This document shows positions 36,601 to 49,140 of a stretch of DNA of 64,000 nt, in pieces. The position numbers and the translations under genes are program-made. This DNA comes from Luscinia megarhynchos (Eukaryota > Chordata > Aves > Passeriformes > Turdidae). The stretch's first letter is position 1. Every line of letters starts with the position of its first letter. The stretch spans positions 42,314,045 through 42,378,044 of the forward strand of contig CM067592.1 of NCBI GenBank assembly GCA_034336665.1. Reading direction: 5' to 3'. A model generated the notes under the pieces. That model had not been told where the DNA came from, did not search any database, and was given only the letters and a program-made list of their open reading frames with translations.

Positions 36601-39600
36601 AGCTTTGATTTCTTATTATTTCTTTAAGAAGCTTAATAGCTTTTCAAGCTGTTAATCTTCCAGAAAATTCATACCTGCAAGTGCTTATGCTGTTTTTTTT
36701 GGGGAGCAAATTACATTTTTATAAAGCTGTCAAACTTCATCTTCATCATGAACCTCACATGCTCTTCTGGAGGCTGGTCTCCTGCTGCAGTGCAATACAG
36801 ACCTTTCTGAGGTTTTCTTGGTCTTTTTTTGGTCTCATAATGCACAGATACAACACCACAACTTTCAAAATAAGCTGTAATGCTACTTGCCTGTAGACAG
36901 TAGGGCTTCTGTGCCCTTAGAAGGAAGAACTCCTCTGCAGACCTCCTACCCAACCTTTCAAAACAGGCAGCAAACTCGTGTTTTGAAGTCCCTTTACTTC
37001 ATTCAGCAATGTTCAACATTAGGCACTAAAGTTAGGTTTGTTGTTGTTATAGGGGCAATGCAATTTTGAGAGATTTGAAAGACACCTAGCATGCCTTCCA
37101 ACAAGTGAATTTTTCTTCTTGCAGAAAGCAGGCAGTTAACTACCAAGACCCACTAAAGGACTGGGATCCTAAGGAGGGGATTTTCTAGAGGAGGATTGAG
37201 TTTTCAGATATTTTAACTACCAGAAGAGGAACCAGTCTGAGTGTTCATGCCTATATAATTTCTCTTGCATAGGAGACAAATTCCACCCAATTGCCTCTTG
37301 CAGCTGCAGAGGCATTTTTAGATCCCAATTTCACACACAGCCTTACCTGCCCCTATTTAATTCATCTGAGTACTGACTGATCTTTAATGTACTTGGCCTT
37401 CATGGCATCACCATCTTTGAGGAAAGGGAGGCACAGAGACAGAAAGTGGTAAGTCCCAGGCAACAGAGGAGGTCTTCGGTGGAGCAGCAGTGTGTTGGCC
37501 CCAGGCAGGTGTCCAAATCTTTGAGCCATCCCTCTCCTACCTGGAAGCAAAGATAGAGGGACATGGCAGGTCCTGCAATCAGAAGTGGCCAGACTACCCT
37601 GCTCCATCTGGCATTGCCAATGTCTGGCAAATCTTTTTTGTCCAAGGTTTGTATTCAGGACTTAATATTTAAAACTAGAATACAAATAAGAAGTATCAGA
37701 AAGGTAATTCAAAATGGGAGACATCACTGTTTCCAGGACTGTGGCAGACTTTTTTTTTCCAAGGCACAGGGTTCAGGTCTGTGATTTCTTCTCCAGAGAA
37801 TCTCAGTGTGAATACCTGTTCACCCATTTGTCTCCCACTCTATTACCATCAGCTGAGGTGGTGAGATACAACAATTCCATAGCGTCTGTCATAGGCTTTA
37901 TTTCTAGCTTTGACTGCCCTGGTAAGGGTCTCAGAATATCTGCTCTGCTGCTGTATTTTCTTCCACTTTATTTTTAGTGTATTTAAGGTAAACAAGAATG
38001 AGCACTAGATTATGGCAGTAGGTGTCAGGAAAACAGTCTTTTTAGGTTTTCTGTGTGCAGGAGTGTAAGCTCCATCCATTTCACACATTCATAATTTAAA
38101 TAGCAATTAGAAATTCTAAATAATTGCTCCCTGGGCAGTAGCTAATCTTCATTAAACATCTAAGTACCAGCAACTAAAACAGGGTCAGTGAACCACAGTG
38201 CAGGGAAAGAGCCACGCAGACTCCAGCTGGGCTCCCTGGCTCAGAGAAAACCTGTCTGCTGCACACTAAATGCTGCATACAGAGGGTCCCATCCTCAACA
38301 CATGGCAAAAGAGCTCCTTCAGCAGCCAAGGACACGTCTGTGTTGCTAGCAAGGAGACTGGTCCTTCATCTCCAGTGCGACTGCTGGGTGTTTGAGGGAG
38401 TGCGGAACCAAAAGGGCATCTACCTGTGCTGTTCTGCAAATGCCAGTGCCAGGGCTGAGTCCCAAGGGTACATGGCCAGAGGTACATGCCCACTGCATAC
38501 GGAATATCTTGGCAGTGGGAACTGCTGCGGGGTTGAAGGAAAAATCCTGCTTCTGCAGGCCCAGTCTTCTGTCTCCAGGTCCCCGCTAACAGCAGAACAG
38601 GGTTTTCTTCCACACTCCACCACAGTAACCTGAAATCTTCCTTTCAAGTCCCATGTCCCATTCTGTTCTCCCTGCATAATGCTTCTCATTAGCCTTCTGC
38701 AGCCCACCTTTAGGTGCTTGGCTTTCTTTTTTTCCTTGAAGTCATGAAACTCTTGTTTCAGAACATTGATCTCTGCAGATGGTGCTTCAGCTCCTCTGCT
38801 ATAGAGGCTAAAGAAAGCCAAAAAGCTCCTGTTCTGACACACGCAAAATACAGTGGAAACCAGACAGGGTTTACACAACCTGTATATTTCATGCCTTCTG
38901 CCCCTAACACCTCTACTGAAGAAGGGTATCTCTGGAGTGTCTTTTGCTCTTTTAGTTTTGTGCAACTAAATCCATCTAGCCTTACAGCTTCACTGTTAAT
39001 AAACCATGAAATAGACACTCTGAGCCAAGGGGACGTACCTTCAGTGGACCTGCAGAACAGTTTGGGTCCTCAGCATGGACTCTGCCTGTGTGCAGAGGTC
39101 CTGCCTGATGGGCTGTCCAGTCCTTTTCCTCCTGATGGTATTGACTGATCAGCCACAACAGCATCAGTCTCCATTTCAGAAGTAGCAGTAGCTTCCAGAT
39201 AAAGTAAACCATCTTATGCAAATACATACTTTACATAATGCACGCTGAAGTGGTTTGTAGTAAAGAACAATAGAAAACATGGTTCAGCTTGGCTTATTAG
39301 TGCATTAGTGTATTAGTGTAAAAAAAATGGCAGCAAAAAGCAGAAATACGCTGTGCCTATGGGATAGAGAGGAGAGAGGAAGAAATCTTTGTGACTGTAT
39401 GTGCCCCTCTTACTGCTTCTACTCACCATCCATCTCTAGACATCCAAGGCGTTAGAACAGCTGAGCAGTGGGGAGTGTATATAGGTCCTTGAAGAACAAG
39501 GAAATGGTGCCCAAGAGGTGCTGTGCTCAGATAAGCAGCTTACATGGCTCATAATGCATAACATGATCTCCTTCATGCCTCCCTACTGCTCATTGCCCCA

Positions 39601-40139
39601 CAGCTGTCCTGGTAAGGCAAAGCATCTTATGAGCCAGCATGCTCCAGCCAGCCTTATGAGCCCTGAGAGTCCTGCTTCCTGGGTATGAGCAAGGACTCTT
39701 CTGCATGTGTGACCACAACCTCACCTTTCACAGCAAAGAGCTTTCCTACTGCTTCTGTATGTGACTGACCTTCAGCAGACCCTGTATCAGAGACGATAAG
39801 GAATGTGGTGATGGGTGAAATTGTTAGTCTAAAGGGGCAGCTTCCAACACCCTGGAGAGAAGGTGAGGAGCAGATGTGAGAGGACCAGTGAGAGAGAGGA
39901 TCACTGAGGATCAATGAGAAGAAAGCAAAAATATCCTGCCTTTGCTCTACCAAATCCCATTCACGCACCCATCTCAGAAAACATTAGCATCAGAATGCTT
40001 TTCTTGGTACCAGGACAATATGTCTGGTGTTATTGCAGCTACTCAGCTGAAAAGCAGGCACAGAACAAAGTAAAACTTCAGCAAAAATCTGGCTTGCTTC
40101 TCAGGAGCATGAGATTGTACTGCTAAGTAAGAGCATACC
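27691..40139. other. long intergenic stretch, no gene seen
   Basis: About 12 kb of moderate GC content with many short open frames, none showing a recognisable domain or splice-supported coding pattern. Small simple repeats are a T-run near 29739-29756, a TATC patch at 32374-32398, and a C-run of about 11 bases at 35830-35840. No tRNA, rRNA or known small RNA was seen by eye. Confidence 0.6.
32374..32398. repeat. short TATC microsatellite
   Basis: About six TATC-type units with one interruption (ATCTATCTATCTATTCTATC). Confidence 0.85.
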
Positions 40140-40199
40140 TTATACACACCACATGGAAGATACAAAAATTTCTTTCTTACTTAAAAGGAAAACTTTATT
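40140..40199 (-). terminator. SLC44A1: candidate distal polyadenylation site of SLC44A1
   Basis: On the minus strand AATAAA (40199-40194) is followed about 40 bases later by a GU-rich stretch, TGTGGTGTGTAT (about 40155-40144). That arrangement is typical of a vertebrate poly(A) site. If used, the SLC44A1 3'UTR would be about 6.6 kb. Other minus-strand AATAAA hexamers lie at 46730-46725, 45081-45076 and 44390-44385. Which is used cannot be told from sequence. Confidence 0.4.
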
Positions 40200-42591
40200 T
40201 TGATACATTAAAAAATCTATACATTTCTTAGACTAAAATACAGTTTTGCATCAGTATCCTGGCACAATGTCAGTTTACACAGAAAATCTAAGATTAGATC
40301 AGCACTGTTTATTTCTTTTCTCTTCCTGCATTCACAGCTTGCAGTATAAAATAGTTTAAGTTCTCAAGACAACAATGAACAGTGTCACATTTACTTTTCC
40401 CATTTTCAAAGGAGGTGGCATTCCACTGGAAAAAGGAGCACTTGTTAGTAGATCTTGATTCAATATAAATCACTAAGCCAGTCCAGGGGTTTGATCTCCC
40501 TGTTAGAAGTATGAGTAAAGGACGATGAAAAATTCGTTTCCAGATGAAGCTTTGATGGACTATGACAATGCAAGAACTGTCAACCCTTTAAAATCTGTTC
40601 AGAAGATTTTCCTTTTTCCTTAGGGCAGTTTCTGTAATCAGCAACACAACTCATTATACAGAAATAATTCTTTTCTATAGGTATTCCACCTTCATTTTGC
40701 TCTGAACAGCTCCAGAGTAAAATTAAAGTGGGACACGGGAGATGTTGCTGTGAGATGTCTAAATTGGAATGTGAATTTTCTTAACTACTATGAAGATTCT
40801 GCAGAATATTTTCTATCTGCTGTCCATGGCTCCACCTAACTTCTGGCAGCTGCTTTCTGGCATACATTAGAAACAAAACCACCTTTCGATTTTCACTTCC
40901 CTAGGAGACACTATGAAATTGTCGGTGGTGCTGTTTTTCAAATGAGATATACTCTCCCATTTCAGTCTGAGCAGAGGGAGGGACCCAACTAATACTAACA
41001 TGGAGAACACATGGTATTTGAGAGTTAAAAAACATGATTATAGCAGGAACTCCAGTTAGTGCACAACTTCTGCTGGGTTTCATAATTAGTCAGCTTCCTA
41101 ATTTCACCAAACCTTTTTGAAATAAGCTGCCCCTATTCCCATTCAAGCTGGAGAGGAAAGGTGGTACACTTGAGGAATGGTAGCCACCTATGCTGCCAGA
41201 ATTAAACAGGAATGCTGTTAGGTATCTACTTATAAATCACATACTTAGAGAGGCCATAGCTGTCTTTAACATTATCAAAATTAGGCTAGTTCTGTTAAAG
41301 TCAGCTGGCACTTTTACTCTGAATTCCTGGACTCTAATGGGAGCCCCATGTTTCTTTAGAAAAGTACTAAATACTTATAACACCAAATTCTGTTCATCAC
41401 ATTCAAATATGATGATTTGACGTCAGTGAGAGAGGGGAGTAGAATCCGATGGGCATTTGCTGGTTTTCTGCTAGTTTCATTTTAACAGATGTCTGTCAAA
41501 TGAACACCAGCTAGTTCAGCCTCCAAATAGATATTTTCAGATCAATTCATGCTACCAATTCTCCTTAGAAATATTTTCATAATCCTGGTCTTTGAGGAGC
41601 TTTGGCTTGATTGTATCAGATTGCAAGACTCATCACAGCTCCATTACAGACCAGAAATTTTGCCTTTTATACATGACCCACATTACAAGAGATGAGTTTC
41701 ATCTCCTCTCTCATCTCTTCAAATATAAAAGAAAAAAATACCTTGAGAACAGTATTTGCTACAGAACACAAGAAAAATAGATTTACTAGTCTCGATAATC
41801 TTGTTACATGATGGAAATAACAGCAAAGATTAAATGGTTGGAAGAGCATTTTAAAATTAAATATTTAGAGTAAACTTTCATCATCCCAACAAAGAAGCTG
41901 AGTGCAAGAAATGCTTTAAATAAGCCTGTTAGGCTTTGTGTTGAAAAACACAAGGGTTGTTTTCTTGTTTATTTTGTTTTTTTCACAAAGATGAAATAGA
42001 ATTCCTATGTTGATAATGTGACACAAGCTGTTGAAGAAACAATGGGCTAGTGATATTTAGATTTAGTAAACAGTATCTGCACAGGCCAAGCCATGATTTA
42101 AAAAACAGGAATGCTGTCAAGTATCTACTTACAAATCTTAAGACTGTTTCTTAAGATGAATGTGCCATATTCAATATAGCATGTAATATGCACTCTGAAC
42201 TAAATACTCACTAGATGGTGATAAGTATATGTCTGCTACATGCATTTTATTCTGACTCTATAACATACATTCATAGAATACTCATAACCACTCAGAGCAA
42301 ACCACTAAAGTGCATGCCCCGAGGGCACATTAAGTATATTGTCTCCAACACTGGCTGCTCAATTGCCAGAACACTGATACAGAAAGGGCTCATTTTTGCT
42401 TTATATCCCCATTATGTGCTGAAAGAGTAAGAGCTAACATCCCCTGCTCCCTCCATGAAAAGGAGCACTGTGGAGCAGGCTAATTGCCTGCTGCAAAAAA
42501 AGCCCTTTCAGAAAGAAGTAACCACCCTGAGAAGATGCTGTACAGAAATGCAGGGAGCAAGTCTTGGACCATTATTGGGTAAATGGGCCTA

Positions 42592-43080
42592 TGTACTGGG
42601 TTAGGCTGGATGCAGTTAACTTTCTTCTCAGCAACCTGCAAGGTGCTGTGTTTTAGATCTGCAACCAAAACAGTGCTGCTAACACAAAGCTTTACCTGTT
42701 GCTGAGCAGTGCTTGCACAGGGTCTATTTTCCACTCTAGGACCCCAGCAATCATTTGGGGTTCGGAAATAGGAGGGACGGCACACAGCCAGGACAGCTGA
42801 CCTGAACACACTGAAGAAATATTCCACACCATACAATGTAACACTCAGCAATCAAACTGGGGTGGGTGTGGTTCCAAAGTTGCTGCTGGTTGGAGATTGG
42901 CTGGGCATTGGTCTGCTGGTAAATGATTGCTTTTGATTTTTCCCCCACCCCCTTATTTGCTTAATGAACTGCACTTACATGAATGTTTTTGTCCTTTCAC
43001 TGCTCTCTCCCACCCCACTGCAGGGACTGAGCAACCAACTGAGTAGCAGTGTATGTGACAGCCATGGTCAACCTGCCACA
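42592..43080 (+). mobile_element. avian endogenous-retrovirus solo LTR, degraded
   Basis: It starts TGTACTGGGTTAGGCTGGAT, continues through AGTTAACTTTCTTCTCAGCA, TTGCTGAGCAGTGCTTGCAC, GGACAGCTGACC, GGCTGGGCATTGGTCTG and the CCCACCCC region, and ends near ACCTGCCACA. The order of blocks matches a full-length LTR of a family abundant in birds, about 490 bases with TG at the left and CA at the right. It is heavily mutated, the TATA region is degenerate, no internal genes flank it and no clear target duplication is visible. It is the same family as the antisense fragment at 27551. Confidence 0.83.
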
Positions 43081-46000
43081 TTTAACTGCATTTTCCAGTG
43101 TTAGCTCTCCCTTCTAGGACACACCTTCCCAATGCAGAAAGTCGTTCATTTACTATGCCAATCTAAGGCCACCTGCAGAACCCTGTCCTGGTTCTGGCAG
43201 CTGGGAGCTACTGGAAAGCTGAAGATGCAAATTTAAGCTGGCCATCCTATGTGTTAAGTCTAGCTGTGGAGCAGCAGTGAAACTCTAGAAGTGATTGGTT
43301 GCACTTCTAACCGCAGTGATGGAGTAACACCAGACCTAAAAAAAATCCTACCTCAAAAGTTTATCTTAGCACCTACTCTCCCTCTCATCCAGTCCAGATG
43401 ATATCCTGAATCATTGCCTTGGGAAGGTAAAAGGGAATGTGGTAAGATCAAGGAACAAATAGGAGCTGACATTGCCACTTGCAACTCTTTCACTGAGAAA
43501 CCAATATGGAAATGAGACCCAAAAGGACAGTAACAACAAAAACATTCTTTGTTTTGAAGAAGCAGTAAAGATTATATGGTGCTGTTCAACATCCAAACAG
43601 AAAACATAATGTGGAAAAACATTTAACAATTTAAGGAATGGTATGCTTTTTTTCTGTTTGAAACCTAACTGGACAGAGGCTATGATGCAGAAATCAAACG
43701 CTGGGAAGCAGTAATCCCAATGATTGTTTGTAAATCCAAATTGTCCAGCCTAAATCTCCAGTTTTTGAGTGCTACTCAATTCAATGGACTTTCTAAGGAG
43801 ATGATTTCTCTGTTTTAGCTGTCTCGTCTGCTCCTCCTGCATTGTTATTCTCAGTGCAGCATCACTCTCTACTTAGTCTAGACTGCTTCCCACAAAGCAG
43901 ACCATACACTGGCTTTAATAACCAACAGTCAAAAAAAGCATTTAATATATTACAGCTGGCAGACCCCAGCACCCCTACTGCCAAAAATTATGGATGTGAT
44001 TTGCATGCCAAAATGTCCTACTCCACTACACCCAGTAGGAGAGGAAAGCAGTCTAAATTTGTCCTGAAAAGTTGTCTTTTAAGAATTCTGTCTTCTGCTT
44101 ATCTCTGTGCAAAAGACAAAGCTGGAAGAGGGCAGCTTGTAGTTTGGTTGCAAATGAACTTCAGAGGACATTCAAAAGCTTTAAAGGGCCACTGGAAAGC
44201 CTGTGTCTGGATGGAATGCCTTTTTGGCAGGACTGAAAAGCTCTGCATGCTGGATATACACTCAAGAATGGTGCACACATTTTTATTAAGAACTTTGTAA
44301 TGATATAGATTTCTTACTTAAACATTACAACTACCCATAGAAAACTGTTGCCTGTATCTTTTAAAGATCATGTAAATAAACAAATTTATTTTTAAGACAG
44401 GATAAACTGCTATAAAAATGGTGCACAGTCAAGTCATACAAAAATACAAAATTTGTTACCAACTGCAGTCCTAGTTGCAATTACAGAGAACAGTTCCCAC
44501 TCAGGACTTCCCAGTGAGCAGAGAACACAAACTTGTGGAACCAGAATTTTTTTATCAAAATGAGCAGAATACAAGGCTTCTTTCACTAAGCACTTCCAAT
44601 AACCGCCAACCAAGATGAAAACTGAACTTTCTGGAAGCAACTGGGTACTTGATAAGTCTTTTAGCCTTGAAAACCAGCTTCTAGGATTCATCTAACTGTA
44701 AGCCAGTTTTTAAATTTGTGGTGCTGAACCCCTCTGATCTACACAAATACCGGTATTGAGTACCACTGCTGTCTTAGACACTGGTACTGCAGGAATGTCT
44801 TGCCTCCACAAAAGTAAGGTTGCTCCAGTGCTCCTTCTGGACAAGTCGGACCTCTAAATTGCACTGAAAGGCCTCATCTGTGCTCCAGTTTGAATCCCTA
44901 GGCTGAAGCTCTAGCCCGGTCAGCACTTACACAGATGTGTACGTTACAATTCCATACTTAGAGAGCCCTCCTGATGCTAGCAGAGTTACAGATGTGGTTC
45001 ACTTAAATGAGTAAGTGCTTCCAGGACTGGGTAATTCTCTTTGACTCCCCAACAGCTATCCTTTCTAAATGTTTCTTTATTTTAGTACCTTTAAAATAGT
45101 TTGGGATCTGAGATATGAAGTGTAAATTGTTTTAACTGGCTTACAGAAAAAAAAAGTTACAAATTAAAGTTATTAAATGACTTCTGGAAGCAAAAGTGAA
45201 ACGTTTTACTATTGCCAAAAATGTAAGAGCACTAGTTAGGTAAATGATACTACATAATTTTTTAAACCTTCAGCAGCAATTTAAAAGTCTGATAGTCTGA
45301 AAGGAAGCACAGTTAACTGCTTACTTACTTAACCTTGATTACACGAGTTGTGCATGTCTTTTCCTAGACATACCTCTATACTCCATCATAAAGCTTGTGT
45401 AGAAAGGCTCTTACTCTTTTAAAAGATTTTCTGGAATGGAGTGATTGAACCATTGAGGCATCATTATTTGCAGACAGCTTGTATTTAGTGCAATAAGTTT
45501 AAAAATTCTGCTCTGAAATATTAACCTTACAATAACAAAAATAGTTTTCTTAAAAAAATGTTAACAAAAGGAATATATAGCATAGACAGATCATTAATTC
45601 TTAGCAAATACAGTTAAGCATTTACCATTTCACTATGCTGAATAATTGAATATTAGCATTCATATCTGGTGAGCTTCCAGACTGAAAAGATATTTATGTA
45701 TCTAATAATAATAAAAAAGCATGTTTTCTTGTCATTATTTAATAACTTCAGATAATTATCCTGGCAGCTACACTTCCAAAGGAATGTTTCTCTGCCCTTT
45801 CTGGCTTTAGCCATCTACTACAGTATGTACAAATATGGATCAAACAACAGGCAAGGAATGATCCTTTCTACCTCCCAGAGCTCTCCCATTAGATGAAATG
45901 AAACATACAGTACTTTTTAATGTACAGCAGTACAATTCATTTCTCTTCCCATCCTCAGCATCTTTGTATCTAGTCATGAATTAATCATGAGTATGGCTAA

Positions 46001-46724
46001 GACTGAGCTTTAACAATCTGTTATTTCACTTGCCCGTATTGAGAATCCACACCCTTCAAAGGAACACTGCCGAAGTGTGAAGGAGGCTACTGAACTCAAG
46101 GGGAGGATAGAGGGCAATGGGTATGAGGGGTAAAAGTAGGGTAAGCAGGAAGTTAATTGCATATAAAAATTATCTGTCCCCATTTTGTAGGTTCTGTTTA
46201 ATAGGCGATGCAAGGGCTCCCACACACCTAAATACCTGAGGAGTTGGTTATTGTGATATCTGATACTGGTAAACAAAACTGTGCCCTGCCAGGGCTGTAA
46301 AGTAAAATAACTGCTTACAAACACATTTGAACTGAACAAATTTTTGCTGAAACCACCTCTTGAAAAAATAAATTTGAGATTTTTCTTGATTTTAAGGTTT
46401 TCTGTACATGTCACTGTCCTGAATTTAATGCAAATTTAAAAGAAATTAAACAAGTAAAACTCTCAGCAGATTAGCAGTGTCATGGCAAATCTGTATCTAA
46501 ACCCAGTCATGATTTCAGATTATCTTTACAATGATACTTTCCCAGATTTTAAAATATCAAGCAGATAAGAATCAACATTTCCATGACCACAACAAATAAT
46601 TTAAGAAATGGAACAATGATAAAGCTGCTTGTAAAAGCCACCCGTATGAAAAGAGTACATGTTTCACAAAAATAATTGTTAAAAAAAGTTTTAAATCCCT
46701 GTTCCTTTTCTCTGATTTTGGCTG

Positions 46725-46729
<5 letters not shown>

Positions 46730-46767
<38 letters not shown>

Positions 46768-46783
46768 ATATGTATATATATAC
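46730..46783. repeat. TA microsatellite with TATG interruptions
   Basis: A run of TA dinucleotides (about 12) followed by TATG/TGTA variants. It lies about 42-95 bases downstream of the SLC44A1 stop codon, so in the 3'UTR on the minus strand. Confidence 0.93.
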
Positions 46784-46824
46784 TGTTTTGGAATGTCAAT
46801 GGGTTCCAATATGGCTGGCTAGTT

Positions 46825-46848
46825 TCAAGATGAACTTGCTCCAGAGGC
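46825..46848 (-). CDS. SLC44A1: SLC44A1 terminal coding exon (ASGASSS, stop)
   Basis: This is an eight-codon coding end: Ala-Ser-Gly-Ala-Ser-Ser-Ser then TGA. It follows a strong minus-strand acceptor, TTTGTTTTCTAG. One human CTL1 isoform ends in almost the same heptapeptide (last residue Ala instead of Ser), and the preceding exon ends in ELKPM exactly as in human. It is too short for an ORF caller and was found by looking for the expected C-terminus. The exon continues as 3'UTR to lower coordinates. Confidence 0.9.
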   Translation of the reverse strand, partial: ASGASSS

Positions 46849-49059
46849 CTAGAAAACAAAGTCATATAGTACAGTCTTAGACAGATGCCAAAGGACAAGG
46901 AGAAACTGAGTCAAAGGGGTCACTGGAAGCCATAAAGAAAGAAGCATGAAAAGGTGGGGCTTTTTTATTGTTGTGCCCTGATACAAGAACAGAAGTACTT
47001 AATATGTTTCTTCATCTCTACTACTAATATCTACTTTAAGTACAACTGCACTTAGGGCATTTCACTTTAAGAAATAATTGTCATATTTAAGAAATATCTG
47101 TATTTCAAGGAAATTGAAGCAAACCAGTAAAGACTGTTTTTAAAAGAAGAGAAAAAGGTAATGTTGATCTAATTTTCAGACATGCAATTTTGGGACTATG
47201 GGCACTACTGTTACGTAACAGACTTATGAATGATCCTATTCTAGATATAACTGAGGCCCTTTATCAGTACTTTGGGGAAATGTATCAGAAATTTAACTGC
47301 TGTGTCCCATCGTCAACAGGACATGAGATCCTAGTATTTCAAAATCAAATCAACTGGAGCTGAATGCCCAAAAATGGAAAACCACAAGGCCCAAACAGTT
47401 CCAAACAAGACAATCACATGAGCAGCAGAATTGGGAGTAATTCAGCAGATGACTTCCACTCTGAGCCTCAAGCGCTCAGCATCTTCTCCAGCCATCCCAT
47501 GAGGACTTTCAGCCAGTACCAGGCTAAGAGCTTAGAAAAAATTTCCTCTAAGAATAAGACCACACTCGGTTTGCAAGTACTTAACTTGCACTTTTATAAG
47601 GGTTGAGGATGAGTAAAGTTTTTTAACATCCAAACTTTAGGCAGTCAAGTACTAAAGTGTAAGTAGCAGTCTGTGCCAGCTCTGACAACAGCATAAGTGA
47701 AAAACCACTTAAGGTAAACCAATTATTTGAAATAGAGTTTAACATAAATTTTTGAACTGAATTTTTTGTGCATATGACTAGAGAGTTTGCACATCCAGTT
47801 CTCAATAATTTTCACGGCACATTTGCATTCATAGCAATTAGCTTGCTCTGAAAATCCCAACGTTAATGTCTGCTTGACCGGCTAGAATTACTCCCAGAAG
47901 AAAACATTAAATGAGCACAGAATTAGTTTTTTATATGTATAAACACAGCAGCATTTAGGCATAAGCAAATCTAGAAATTGGTATGCCATAATGAAATAGC
48001 AGAACACGCAAAGCTACACATATATCCAGTCTACAGCAGGAACCCATTCCAGCTTAGTTAAAAAATGCTCATGCAACATGGCTTCACATACATTGTTGAA
48101 AAAAAGAAATTCTTCTGTCAACATACACTTATGTAGATTCCATTTGGTTAAAAAATGATCCCCATAGTACGGAAATAATAAGACCCCAACCACTCTGAGA
48201 AAGTGATGATGGAAAAATATTCTATTTGAAAAAGTCATAATGTATGATGACAAATCATACCTTGCCCAGCCTGGCTCTCCGTTATATGCCCTCTGTTCTC
48301 CACCTTCCAAACTTATCCTCCTATCTGTTATCTGTACCATGTATAGCGTTCTTATTCCAGGCTATTCAGACATGCAATGCCTTCCTAACAGGCACACCAT
48401 AAGTAAAACAGGCTGCAGAAGCGTAAATGATGCATTGTTCACTGTCTGTGCATCTGACAGTGTGAGATGGAAAGAGCACACAAGAGACAAGCAACATAAG
48501 TAGTTGGCAATAAAACAAACAACTGGGAGAAATGTCATTTGAGCAGGTTGAAAGGAATCACTGTATCCAATTCCTTGGCACTGTGTAAGATAATTTGGTG
48601 AGGGCTTTAAATACTTGGTCCTACTTTGCAACAATGGATGCACGCAGTAGTGTTCTTCATTTCAGGCTTTTGCAGTGAATATAAGATGAGCAAAAATTGT
48701 TCATCTCAGGGCTGAGAAGAGCCCAATGAATCTCAGAGCCATCTTATTTTTAGACTATTCAGCAACTGGGGCTGTCTGCATATACCATATGGCATGCACC
48801 ACTAATCCTAATGAAATGATACTGCATTTGTTTCATGAGACAGTTCCTTTCATCTTACTTTTACAGGAGATGGTCTCAGCTGTGACAAAAACTCTGCCAT
48901 CCAGGTGATAGGCAAGCTCACAAACAGAAAAAGCAGAACATCTTGAGTGATACAGAGAACAAAAACTTCTCCTGAAGAAGTGCAGTCAGTAAAGACAAAG
49001 AGGGAGAAGAAGTAAAAGTGAAACTCTTGGAGGATCGCCACCTCCTCATCTGCACCTAC
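46849..49059 (-). other. SLC44A1: SLC44A1 last intron
   Basis: Bounded by GTAGGT (donor, 49059) and AG (46850-46849). I looked for the alternative short C-terminal exon (LKKR-type tail of the other mammalian isoform) here and downstream and did not find a convincing one. Confidence 0.8.
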
Positions 49060-49140
49060 CATGGGTTTTAGCTCTCTGCCCTCAGCTCCACCTCCCCGGC
49101 CAGCTTCTTTCATAGATTTCCTACTATTCTCCACAAACTC
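49060..49140 (-). CDS. SLC44A1: SLC44A1 exon, cytoplasmic C-terminal tail
   Basis: 27 codons: [14 protein letters not shown], a Gly-rich GRGGGAEG, then RELKPM. It matches the conserved cytosolic tail of CTL1. The acceptor is TTACTGTTTTTCAG and the donor ATG followed by GTAGGT. It is in phase 0 on both sides. An open frame continues past the donor to 48850, but that is intron. Confidence 0.95.

Larger units (their letters stand above)
40200..46824 (-). other. SLC44A1: possible SLC44A1 3'UTR or downstream DNA
   Basis: Sequence between the SLC44A1 stop codon and the best distal poly(A) candidate. No coding gene is recognised in it. It contains an LTR at 42592-43080, a 35-base repeated segment at 41203 and 42102, and a TA microsatellite near the stop codon. 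Confidence 0.4.

Noticed and set aside
48850..49059. Continuation of the SLC44A1 tail frame past ELKPM for 70 residues
   Set aside because: A consensus GTAGGT donor follows ELKPM, and a matching ASGASSS terminal exon exists at 46848. The extension is intron and does not match CTL1.
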